This document shows, one piece after another, positions 8,695 through 15,732 of a DNA stretch of 64,000 bases. Source of the stretch: Streptomyces canus (GTDB lineage: Bacteria; Actinomycetota; Actinomycetes; Streptomycetales; Streptomycetaceae); the NCBI RefSeq assembly GCF_030816965.1, contig NZ_JAUSYQ010000002.1, forward strand, positions 2,823,001 through 2,887,000, written 5' to 3'. The notes under the pieces are model-generated. The model did no database searches. It was not told the DNA's origin and saw only the letters and a list, made by a program, of their open reading frames with translations. How positions within the stretch are numbered: position 1 is the first letter of the stretch; every line of letters starts with the position of its first letter. The position numbers were made by a program, and so were the translations under genes.

Positions 8695-9255
8695 TCAGCC
8701 GCCGGTCGGCGGGGTGTACTTGTAGCCGACCCGGCGCACGGTCTGGATCGCGCCCCGGAATTCCGCGCCCAGCTTGCGGCGCAGCCGGGCGATGTGGACG
8801 TCGACGGTACGGCCGTCGCCCACGTGGCCGTAGCCCCAGACCGTGGTGACCAGCTGGTCGCGGGTGTGCACCCGGTGGGGGTTCTGGACGAGGTGGGCGA
8901 GGAGCTCGAACTCCAGGTAGGTGAGGTCGAGTTGCTTGCCGTTCACCTCGGCGGTGCGCTGCACGGTGTCGATCCGTACGAGGGGGGCGCCGGCGTCCGC
9001 GTCCGTGACCGTCGGTTCCGGCCGGAAGGGCTGGTGCTGGTCGGCCGGGACGAGCACCAGGTAGCCGATCATCGGGGGCTGGCCCGGCAGCGTGGGCAGG
9101 GTGTGCTGAGGCGCGGGCAGCCAGGTGGCACCCGGGGGGAGGAACTCCGGCGCTTCGGGAACCTCGTCGGGGCGGACGGCTCGGAGTCGGTGCCGTGCGC
9201 CGCTCTCGGACGGGGTGGCGAGGGGGGCGGTGGAGAGAGAACGGGTGGTCGCCAT
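8695..9255 (-). CDS. OmpR-type winged-helix regulator without receiver domain
   Basis: A 186-residue protein. Residues 1-90 are Pro/Ala-rich and contain no receiver domain: there is no phosphoacceptor Asp or Lys motif. Residues 95-186 form an OmpR/PhoB winged helix, with LTYLEFELLAHLVQNPHRV, the recognition helix around GDGRTVDVHIARLRRKLG and the wing IQTVRRVGYKY. The DNA-binding domain closely resembles that of GlnR, the actinobacterial nitrogen regulator, and glnII lies next door. S. coelicolor encodes a GlnR paralogue, GlnRII, close to glnII. Whether this is its orthologue I cannot decide. The start at 9255 (MATTRSL) is preferred over a longer upstream frame because the extra residues look non-coding. 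Confidence 0.75.
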   Translation of the reverse strand: MATTRSLSTAPLATPSESGARHRLRAVRPDEVPEAPEFLPPGATWLPAPQHTLPTLPGQPPMIGYLVLVPADQHQPFRPEPTVTDADAGAPLVRIDTVQRTAEVNGKQLDLTYLEFELLAHLVQNPHRVHTRDQLVTTVWGYGHVGDGRTVDVHIARLRRKLGAEFRGAIQTVRRVGYKYTPPTGG

Positions 9256-9332
9256 GAGATCAGCTCTTTCGCGCGAGAGGGTCGTCGGGAGACGTACGTC
9301 TGCGCGCTGGCCGAAGGCCGGGGTATACGGCT

Positions 9333-9455
9333 TTAGAGGGCCTGCGCGTTCATCGCGCGGCAACACACCCGGTCGAAGTCGTGGTGCTGACGGGAAGGCC
9401 AGAAGGGCTCGAGGTCTTGGCGACCCGTCGCGCTGCATTTCTGGAAGCTGGCCAT
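9333..9455 (-). CDS. possible 40-residue cysteine-containing leader peptide
   Basis: A short frame starting MASFQKCSATG and ending DFDRVCCRAMNAQAL, 77 bases before the winged-helix regulator start on the same strand. The R-x-H-x-D-x-x-RVCC pattern recalls the cysteine-rich attenuator peptides found upstream of actinobacterial genes. Codon use is close to Streptomyces coding (about 85 percent G/C at third positions). The ribosome site is weak (AGG before the ATG). It could instead be a coincidental open frame. Confidence 0.4.
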   Translation of the reverse strand: MASFQKCSATGRQDLEPFWPSRQHHDFDRVCCRAMNAQAL

Positions 9456-9545
9456 GGACCTATTGAAGCAGACACGGGCCCGCGACAGGAGCCTTCTCTC
9501 ACAGCTCGGACACTTCCCCGGCGTGCCCGCCCCACCGACAACACG

Positions 9546-9583
9546 CCGAGGGGCGCCCACCGTGGCCGGTGGGCGCCCCTCGG
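9546..9583 (-). terminator. glnII terminator hairpin
   Basis: A perfect 16-bp GC-rich inverted repeat (arms 9546-9561 and 9568-9583) with a 6-base loop, 17 bases past the glnII stop. It is a stable hairpin without a long U-tract, as is usual in Streptomyces. Confidence 0.8.
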
Positions 9584-9600
9584 GAAACCGAAGGCGGGGA

Positions 9601-10629
9601 TCAGATCTGGCCGGCCTTCTCCAGCGCGGAGCAGCAGGTGTCGACGATCAGACGCGTCACCAAGTACGGGTCGACGTTGGCGTTCGGGCGGCGGTCCTCG
9701 ATGTAGCCCTTGCCGTCCTTCTCGACCTGCCACGGGATACGCACCGAGGCGCCACGGTTGGAGACACCGTAGGAGTACTCGTTCCACGGGGCGGTCTCGT
9801 GCAGACCGGTCAGGCGGTCGTCGATGCCGGCGCCGTAGTTCTTGACGTGGTCGAGGGGCTTGGAGCCCTCACCGAGCGACTCGCAGGCGGTGATGATCGC
9901 GTCGTAGCCCTCGCGCATCGCCCTGGTGGAGAAGTTGGTGTGCGCACCCGCGCCGTTCCAGTCGCCCTTCACCGGCTTCGGGTCCAGGGTCGCGGCGATG
10001 CCGAAGTCCTCGGCGGTGCGGTAGAGCAGCCAGCGGGCCACCCACAGGTGGTCGGAGACCTCCAGCGGGGAGACCGGGCCGACCTGGAACTCCCACTGGC
10101 CGGGCATGACCTCGGCGTTGATGCCGGAGATCGCGAGGCCCGCCTTGAGGCAGTTCTCCAGATGCGCCTCGACGACGTCACGGCCGAAGATCTCGTCCGC
10201 GCCGACACCGCAGTAGTAGCCGCCCTGCGGGGCCGGGAAGCCGCCCTTGGGGAAGCCGAGGGGGTAGCCGTCCTTGAAGAACGTGTACTCCTGCTCGATG
10301 CCGAAGATCGGCTCCTGGGCGGCGAACTTCTCGGCGACCTCGGTGAGCGCGGCACGGGTGTTGGACTCGTGCGGCGTCATGTCGATGTTGAGGACCTCGC
10401 ACAGGACGAGGATGTCGTCGCCGCCGCGGATCGGGTCGGGGCAGGAGAAGACCGGCTTGAGGACACGGTCGGAGGAGTGACCCTCGGCCTGGTTCGTGGA
10501 GGACCCGTCGAAGCCCCAGATCGGCAGTTCCGCGCCCTTGGCGTCGTCCGCCATGATCTTCGTCTTGGAACGGAGCTTGGCAGTCGGCTGGGTGCCGTCG
10601 ATCCAGATGTACTCAGCCTTGAAGGTCAC
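9601..10629 (-). CDS. glnII: glutamine synthetase II (eukaryotic type)
   Basis: A 342-residue enzyme that makes glutamine from glutamate, ammonia and ATP. The short length and eukaryote-like motifs identify GSII rather than the 470-residue bacterial GSI: IWGFDGSSTNQAEGHSSD near residue 38, the metal-binding FGIEQEYTFF near residue 108, the NWNGAGAH-like GDWNGAGAHTNFST segment and a late ATP-binding region. GSII is not controlled by adenylylation, unlike the target of GlnE. It is common in Streptomyces and Frankia as a heat-labile second enzyme. A GlnR box lies upstream and a strong hairpin downstream, so it is a single-gene unit induced under nitrogen limitation. Confidence 0.97.
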   Translation of the reverse strand: MTFKAEYIWIDGTQPTAKLRSKTKIMADDAKGAELPIWGFDGSSTNQAEGHSSDRVLKPVFSCPDPIRGGDDILVLCEVLNIDMTPHESNTRAALTEVAEKFAAQEPIFGIEQEYTFFKDGYPLGFPKGGFPAPQGGYYCGVGADEIFGRDVVEAHLENCLKAGLAISGINAEVMPGQWEFQVGPVSPLEVSDHLWVARWLLYRTAEDFGIAATLDPKPVKGDWNGAGAHTNFSTRAMREGYDAIITACESLGEGSKPLDHVKNYGAGIDDRLTGLHETAPWNEYSYGVSNRGASVRIPWQVEKDGKGYIEDRRPNANVDPYLVTRLIVDTCCSALEKAGQI

Positions 10630-10729
10630 GGGCCACTTCCTTCGGGGATGTGTCTACGCACTGCGGGTGCTGCGGCGCTGCGGCACTGAAACGCCGCCTC
10701 TTTGATGCCCGCGAGCCTGTCAACAGGCG

Positions 10730-10767
10730 ATTTCCCGGTCGTTGCTCGAATGTGAACCCCGTGTTAC
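10730..10767 (-). promoter_or_regulatory. GlnR box upstream of glnII
   Basis: On the minus strand the order is GTAAC-n6-TTCAC-n6-GCAAC-n6-GAAAT, exactly the two-site architecture described for GlnR (gTnAC-n6-GaAAC repeated, with 6-base gaps). It ends about 100 bases before the glnII start, and a TTGACA hexamer at 10718-10723 follows it as a candidate -35 element. This fits GlnR activation of glnII, which is established in S. coelicolor. Confidence 0.85.
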
Positions 10768-10886
10768 CGGGTGGTGCTGTGGCGCGATTCACTGTGTGAG
10801 ACCGGCGGAGGGTGTACCTGGCACCACCCCCCGGCCCTGCGGCCAGACCCAGTGACCCGCGTCGCCCTCTCGACGAAACTGACCGT

Positions 10887-12152
10887 ATGACCATCGAGAC
10901 GCGGAACGGCAGCTGGAGTACGAGGGCGCGGGGCATCGGGCTCGCGGCCGTGCGGGGGCTCGCACTGGCGCTGGTGACGCTGCCGGGGGCGCTGCTCGGA
11001 TTCACACTCAGCCTGGTGTCCATCGCCCTCGTCCCGGTCGGGATCGGGGTCTTCACGACCCCCTGGGTGCTGACGGGCGTGCGTGTCTTCGCGGACTGGC
11101 GGCGGGTGCTCGCGGCCGAGTGGTGCGGGGTGCGGATCCCGTCGGCGTACCGGCCGATACCGGAGAACGCCCATGCCTGGGCCCGCACCTACGCGATGCT
11201 GCGCGACCCGGCGACCTGGCGGGATCTGCGGTGGCTGCAGGTGGACATGACGGCGGGGTTCGTGACGGCGCTGCTGACGGCGGTGCTCGTCCTCTACCCG
11301 CTGGAGGGACTCGCGGTCGCGGCCGGGCTGTGGCGGCCGCTCGCGGAGCTGGACGGCGGCTACTGGTACGGCTTCGTGCATGTCACCGACCAGGCCTCCG
11401 CGCTCGCCGCCGGCGCCCTGGCCGTCGTCCTGCTGGGCCTCGTCCCGCTCGCACCGCGGCTGCTGACCGCCCACTTCCGGCTCACCCGCGCCGTACTCGG
11501 CGCCGGTCAGGGCGAGTTGGCCGAACGCGTCCGGGTCCTCACCGAGACCCGGCGGGACGCCGTGGACACCTCCGCGGCCGAACTGCGGCGCATCGAGCGG
11601 GACCTGCACGACGGTGCGCAGGCCCGTCTGGTCGCCATGGGCATGGATCTCGGCACCATCGAGATGCTCCTCGACAAGGACCCCGCGCAGGCGAAGCGGC
11701 TCCTGGCGCAGGCCCGTCAGTCCTCGGTGGACGCCCTCACCGAACTGCGCGACCTGGTGCGCGGCATCCATCCGCCAGTGCTGGCCGAGCGTGGACTGGG
11801 CGACGCCGTACGGGCGTTGGCGCTGCGGCTGCCGGTCGCCACCGAGGTGACCGTGGAGCTCGACGACCGGCCGGACGCGCCCGTGGAGTCGGCCGCCTAC
11901 TTCGCCGTCAGCGAGGTCCTCACCAACGCGGTCAAGCACTCCGGCGCCGACCGGATCTGGATCGACCTGCACCAGACCGAGGGGATGCTGCGGATCGGCG
12001 TCACCGACAACGGCCGGGGCGGTGCGCTGATCACGGCCGGTTCGGGACTGGCCGGGGTCGAGCGGCGGCTGGGTACATTCGACGGCGTCCTGGCCGTCAG
12101 CTCACCCGCGGGCGGCCCCACCATGGTCACCATGGAGATCCCTTGCGCGTAG
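10887..12152 (+). CDS. NarL-type sensor histidine kinase
   Basis: A 421-residue membrane kinase. Four hydrophobic segments occupy about residues 10-60 and 115-195 and form the sensor part. The dimerisation and phosphoacceptor helix is RRIERDLHDGAQARL, with H241 as the expected phosphorylated histidine (HisKA_3 family). The ATP-binding domain shows the N-box SEVLTNAVKHSGA and the G-box DNGRGG...GSGLAGVERRL. The ATG at 10887 (MTIETRNG) is preferred to the upstream extension. The signal is unknown. It overlaps the response regulator gene by 10 bases, so the pair is co-translated. Confidence 0.9.
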   Translation: MTIETRNGSWSTRARGIGLAAVRGLALALVTLPGALLGFTLSLVSIALVPVGIGVFTTPWVLTGVRVFADWRRVLAAEWCGVRIPSAYRPIPENAHAWARTYAMLRDPATWRDLRWLQVDMTAGFVTALLTAVLVLYPLEGLAVAAGLWRPLAELDGGYWYGFVHVTDQASALAAGALAVVLLGLVPLAPRLLTAHFRLTRAVLGAGQGELAERVRVLTETRRDAVDTSAAELRRIERDLHDGAQARLVAMGMDLGTIEMLLDKDPAQAKRLLAQARQSSVDALTELRDLVRGIHPPVLAERGLGDAVRALALRLPVATEVTVELDDRPDAPVESAAYFAVSEVLTNAVKHSGADRIWIDLHQTEGMLRIGVTDNGRGGALITAGSGLAGVERRLGTFDGVLAVSSPAGGPTMVTMEIPCA

Positions 12153-12796
12153 TCCTGGCCGAAGACCTCTTCCTGCTGCGCGACGGTCTCGTACGGCTTC
12201 TTGAGGCGCACGACTTCGAGATCGCCGCGGCCGTCGAGAGCGGACCCGAGCTGGCCCGCGCGCTGGCCGAACTGGAACCGGACGTCGCCGTGGTCGACGT
12301 ACGGCTGCCGCCGACGCACACCGACGAGGGGCTGCAGTGCGCGCTGAACGCCCGGCGGGACAGACCCGGGCTCCCGGTGCTCGTGCTGTCCCAGCACGTG
12401 GAGCAGCTGTACGCGCGCGAGTTGCTGGCCGACGGCACCGGCGGGGTGGGCTATCTGCTCAAGGACCGGGTGTTCGACGCGGAGCAGTTCGTCGATGCCG
12501 TACGACGGGTCGCGGCGGGCGGTACGGCGATGGACCCGCAGGTGATCCAGCAGCTGCTGACCCGGCGGGCGGCCGACGACCAGCCGCTCGCCCGGATCAC
12601 GCCCCGCGAGCGGGAGGTGCTGGAACTGATGGCACAGGGGCGGTCGAACGCGGCGATCGCCGCCAAGCTCGTCGTCACGGAACGGGCGATCGCCAAGCAC
12701 ACCGCCAACATCTTCACCAAACTGGGCCTTGAGGTGTCGGACGACGACAATCGGCGCGTTCTGGCGGTGCTCGCGTATCTCGACCAAGACCGGTGA
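12143..12796 (+). CDS. NarL/LuxR-type response regulator with TTG start
   Basis: A 217-residue regulator. The receiver domain starts RVVLAEDLFLLRDG and carries the phosphoacceptor D52 in VAVVDVRLPP, plus the later Lys in YLLKDRV. The LuxR-type helix-turn-helix is at the C-terminus: ITPREREVLELMAQGRSNAAIA then TERAIAKHTANIFTKLGL. No ATG or GTG fits the start of the receiver domain. A TTG at 12143, preceded by GGAG at a good distance, gives the expected N-terminus, and it overlaps the kinase gene by 10 bases. The DNA targets are unknown; the divergent glnII next door is not necessarily one. Confidence 0.88.
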   Translation: MRVVLAEDLFLLRDGLVRLLEAHDFEIAAAVESGPELARALAELEPDVAVVDVRLPPTHTDEGLQCALNARRDRPGLPVLVLSQHVEQLYARELLADGTGGVGYLLKDRVFDAEQFVDAVRRVAAGGTAMDPQVIQQLLTRRAADDQPLARITPREREVLELMAQGRSNAAIAAKLVVTERAIAKHTANIFTKLGLEVSDDDNRRVLAVLAYLDQDR

Positions 12797-12978
12797 GCGA
12801 CCCCTCATTCTCTGTAACTCCTGCTGCTCAACGGGCTGTTGTCGGCCCGGTGCCGGGCAAACCTCTGATTTGTTTGTGGGGCGGCTGAACACCCCTGGGA
12901 CGGCGTCCGTAAGTGAGGGAGCCGCTTCACTCCTGTCGGGCGCCTCGATGGCCCGGAAAAGGAAGTCAGAGGAGTTCC

Positions 12979-14553
12979 ATGGGACGCAATACACGTAAAC
13001 GCCGCTCGTCGATGGCCAACAAGGCCATAGCCGCGTCGGCGGCCCTAGCGCTCGGTGGGGGCGGGCTGATCTGGGCGAACTTCTACGCCTCGGCGCACGA
13101 GTCCAACAACAACGGCTGGTCCCAGAACCAGACCAAGGCCGCCGCCGCGCAGGTGGCGACCATCTCCTGCCCCGATGTCGGTCAGAAGCTGACGAACGTG
13201 CCTCAGTCTGCGCGTCAGGGTGTGGCCACGGAGCTGGCCAACCTGGACAAGCAGATCACCGAGGCCTACGCCAGGCTCGCCTCGACACGGCAGGCTCAGG
13301 CGGGTGACTCGGGCTTCGTCCAGAACGCCATCGTCGGCCCCCTGAAGGAGAAGCGGGCGGCCACGATCGACCGGATCCGCCTCGACATCCAGCGGGTCGG
13401 TGGCCAGTTCAACACGTCGCTCAGCCAGTTGGCCGCCTGCACGACGCAGAACGCTCAGACCAACGCCGGCGAGGCCGGCGGCCAGCAGAACGGCGGCCAG
13501 CAGAACAACGGCGGTCAGCAGCAGAACGGCGGCCAGCAGCAGGGCAACGGCGGTCAGCAGCAGGGCAACGGCGGTCAGCAGAACGGCGGCCAGCAGCAGG
13601 GCAACGGCGGTCAGGGCGGCAACGGCCCGGTCGCGGCCGACTTCGTGGACATCACCAAGGTCCAGGGCAACGCCCAGCTCGGTGTCGGCCAGAACGGCCT
13701 CCCGGCCAACGGCAACTCGGGCTCCAAGGGCAGCTTCACCACGAAGTGCGGCACCAACGGGAACGACAACCACAACACGGACAACGTGATCGTCGCCCCG
13801 GGTGTCGCCAACGGCGCCCACCACCTGCACGACTACGTCGGCAACCAGAGCAACGACGCCTTCGCGAGCGACCAGGAACTGGCGGCGGCCCAGACCACCT
13901 GCCAGAACCAGGGCGACAAGTCCTCGTACTTCTGGCCGGTGCTGCGCGTCCAGGACGGATCGCAGGACTTCGACCAGAACAACGACGGCGGCGGCAAGGA
14001 GGGCAACGTCGGCAAGATCCTCCAGCCGGCCCAGGCCCAGCTGAAGTTCGTCGGCAACAAGACCGGCAACGTCGTCGGGATGCCGACCGCCCTGCGCATC
14101 ATCACCGGTGACGCCAAGGCCCAGGTCAACGGCAACGCCAACGCCAACGTGAACTGGAGCTGCACCGGCTTCGAGAACAAGGTGCAGCTGCACGACAAGT
14201 ACCCGATCTGCCCGCAGGGCAGCCAGGTGGTGCGCACGACCAACTTCCAGAGCTGCTGGGACGGTCAGAACATCGACAGCGCCAACCACCGCACCCACGT
14301 GGCGTTCGCCCAGGCGAACGGCGCCTGCGCCAACGGCTTCAAGGCGATCCCGCAGCTCCAGGTCCGGCTCGTCTACAACGTCCCGGCCCCGAAGCTCCAG
14401 AACGGCACGGTGGTCAACCCCTACGCGGTCGACACCTTCCCGGAGCAGCTGCACAAGCCGATCACCGACCACAACGACTTCATCAACTTCTTCTCCACGA
14501 ACACGATGAACCAGATGGTCAACTGCATCAACACCGGCAAGAAGTGCCAGTGA
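12979..14553 (+). CDS. secreted DUF1996-domain protein with Gln/Asn/Gly repeat linker
   Basis: A 524-residue exported protein. The N-terminus is basic ([15 protein letters not shown]) then hydrophobic ([24 protein letters not shown]). Residues about 40-160 are helical with two cysteines. A low-complexity linker of [10 protein letters not shown] and GNGGQQ units covers about residues 168-216. The C-terminal 300 residues match DUF1996, with the characteristic HHLHDYVGN motif, six or more cysteines, and the [12 protein letters not shown] and HRTHVAF motifs. DUF1996 proteins are secreted in fungi and actinomycetes; their chemistry is unknown. The start at 12979 follows AGAGGAG. A strong terminator follows the stop. 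Confidence 0.85.
   Translation: MGRNTRKRRSSMANKAIAASAALALGGGGLIWANFYASAHESNNNGWSQNQTKAAAAQVATISCPDVGQKLTNVPQSARQGVATELANLDKQITEAYARLASTRQAQAGDSGFVQNAIVGPLKEKRAATIDRIRLDIQRVGGQFNTSLSQLAACTTQNAQTNAGEAGGQQNGGQQNNGGQQQNGGQQQGNGGQQQGNGGQQNGGQQQGNGGQGGNGPVAADFVDITKVQGNAQLGVGQNGLPANGNSGSKGSFTTKCGTNGNDNHNTDNVIVAPGVANGAHHLHDYVGNQSNDAFASDQELAAAQTTCQNQGDKSSYFWPVLRVQDGSQDFDQNNDGGGKEGNVGKILQPAQAQLKFVGNKTGNVVGMPTALRIITGDAKAQVNGNANANVNWSCTGFENKVQLHDKYPICPQGSQVVRTTNFQSCWDGQNIDSANHRTHVAFAQANGACANGFKAIPQLQVRLVYNVPAPKLQNGTVVNPYAVDTFPEQLHKPITDHNDFINFFSTNTMNQMVNCINTGKKCQ
13480..13630 (+). repeat. in-frame Gln/Asn/Gly minisatellite
   Basis: Tandem imperfect copies of GGCGG(C/T)CAGCAG(CAG) and AACGGCGGT units within the DUF1996 gene encode a flexible Q/N/G linker between the helical N-terminal part and the C-terminal domain. 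Such repeats are prone to length variation between strains. Confidence 0.8.
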
Positions 14554-14561
14554 CGCACTGA

Positions 14562-14598
14562 GAAAGCCGGCGGTGAGAATCTCTCACCGCCGGCTTTC
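14562..14598. terminator. bidirectional terminator hairpin
   Basis: A perfect 17-bp inverted repeat with a 3-base loop (arms 14562-14578 and 14582-14598). It sits between the convergent DUF1996 and lipoprotein genes, and the flanking AAA/TTT runs give both strands a short T-tract. Confidence 0.85.
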
Positions 14599-14612
14599 GC
14601 GTGTTCGGGTCC

Positions 14613-15047
14613 TCAGTGGGCCGAGTGGCTGGCACCCATCTTCGAGTGGTCCGTGCCCTCCTCGATGTCCCCGCCGAGCGTCTTGCGCAGCACCGTCACC
14701 GTCTTGGTGGTGTCACCGACGGCGACCCACTTACGGCCGACCAGGAAGTGACCGCCGTAGTCCTTGGCACCATTGATCCACTCGCGCTGGCCGCGGTCGG
14801 TGGCGAAGGTGGCGAGGATGAACTTGCCATCGGCGTCCTTGGCCTTCTTGCACACGGCCTGGCGCAGCTCGTCGGCGTCGATCTGGATGTTGGGCGTGCA
14901 CTTCACCTCGGCGGCCAGGTGCTCCAGACTGCCGGTGGCCGCGGAGGGCACCGCGGCGGCCTTCGCGTCACCGCCGGATCCGCAGCCCGCCAGCGCCAGC
15001 ACCGCGGCCGCGCCGGTCAGCGCGAGCATCGGTCGGGTCAACCTCAT
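14613..15047 (-). CDS. lipoprotein of unknown function
   Basis: A 144-residue exported protein. The signal peptide MRLTRPMLALTGAAAVLALAGC ends in a clear lipobox (LAGC, Cys22), so the mature protein is anchored to the outer face of the membrane. The mature part contains two more cysteines (about residues 50 and 66, VKCTP and AVCKK) that could form a disulfide, and a compact alpha/beta pattern. I do not recognise a named domain. It is convergent with the DUF1996 gene and divergent from the TPR gene. Confidence 0.75.
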   Translation of the reverse strand: MRLTRPMLALTGAAAVLALAGCGSGGDAKAAAVPSAATGSLEHLAAEVKCTPNIQIDADELRQAVCKKAKDADGKFILATFATDRGQREWINGAKDYGGHFLVGRKWVAVGDTTKTVTVLRKTLGGDIEEGTDHSKMGASHSAH

Positions 15048-15175
15048 CTGTTCCTCCGGTCACGGGTCACCTCGGACGGGCCCCGGCGGGGGTCCGTCTC
15101 CTCCCATACGGCTGCGAGGCGCGGGACGCTCAAATCCTGGTGTCACCCCGGGTACGGCTGTGCGAAAGTGTGCCG

Positions 15176-15685
15176 GTGAACGAGGACTGGGAAAAGCGCG
15201 TGGTCGCCGCCTGGGCGACGTTGGACGACTATCCGGAGGAACGGGCGGCCGAGTTCCGGGCCGTGATCGACGCGCTCGTGGCCGAGCTGCCGGACGGCAG
15301 TCCGCTCGGTCTGTTCGAGCAGGCCTCCGCCTGGGACTCGACGGGGCACTCGGACAAGGCCGTTCCGCTGTACCGGGAGGCGCTCGCGAGGGGGCTCAGC
15401 CGGGAAAGCGGCTACAAGGGGCGGCGCGCCAAGATCCAGCTGTCCAGTTCACTCCGGAACACGGGGCAGGCGGAGGAGGGCGTCAAGCTGCTCACTCCCG
15501 AACTGGACGCCCCGTCCGACGAGTTGGACGATGCCGTACGGGCCACCCTGGCGCTGTGCCTGTCCAGCCTCGGCCGGGACCGCGAGGGGCTGTCGCTGGT
15601 CCTGGGTGCGCTCGCCGCCCATCTGCCGCGCTACCAGCGCTCGATGGCCCGCTACGCCCGCGCGCTGGTCGCCCCGGAGGACTGA
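15176..15685 (+). CDS. tetratricopeptide-repeat protein
   Basis: A 169-residue soluble protein, predicted start GTG at 15176 giving MNEDWEKRVVAAW. Paired helices such as LFEQASAWDSTGHSDKAVPL and KIQLSSSLRNTGQAEEGVKLL follow the TPR pattern, giving roughly three repeats and a short alpha solenoid used for protein binding. The whole matches small actinobacterial TPR_5-type proteins. No partner is evident. The next gene starts 47 bases downstream on the same strand and could be co-transcribed. Confidence 0.75.
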   Translation: MNEDWEKRVVAAWATLDDYPEERAAEFRAVIDALVAELPDGSPLGLFEQASAWDSTGHSDKAVPLYREALARGLSRESGYKGRRAKIQLSSSLRNTGQAEEGVKLLTPELDAPSDELDDAVRATLALCLSSLGRDREGLSLVLGALAAHLPRYQRSMARYARALVAPED

Positions 15686-15732
15686 TTCACCCGGGGCGGT
15701 GACCAACAAACGATTCGCTCGTTCTGCTGAAC

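Noticed and set aside
9601..10629. glnII as a GlnE-regulated enzyme because glnE is in the same window
   Set aside because: GSII lacks the adenylylated tyrosine loop; GlnE acts on GSI, which is not in this window.
13045..14472. Long minus-strand open frame opposite the DUF1996 gene (475 codons)
   Set aside because: It is the antisense shadow of a GC-rich gene; the Val/Leu/Gly-rich product has no domain, and the plus frame carries clear motifs.
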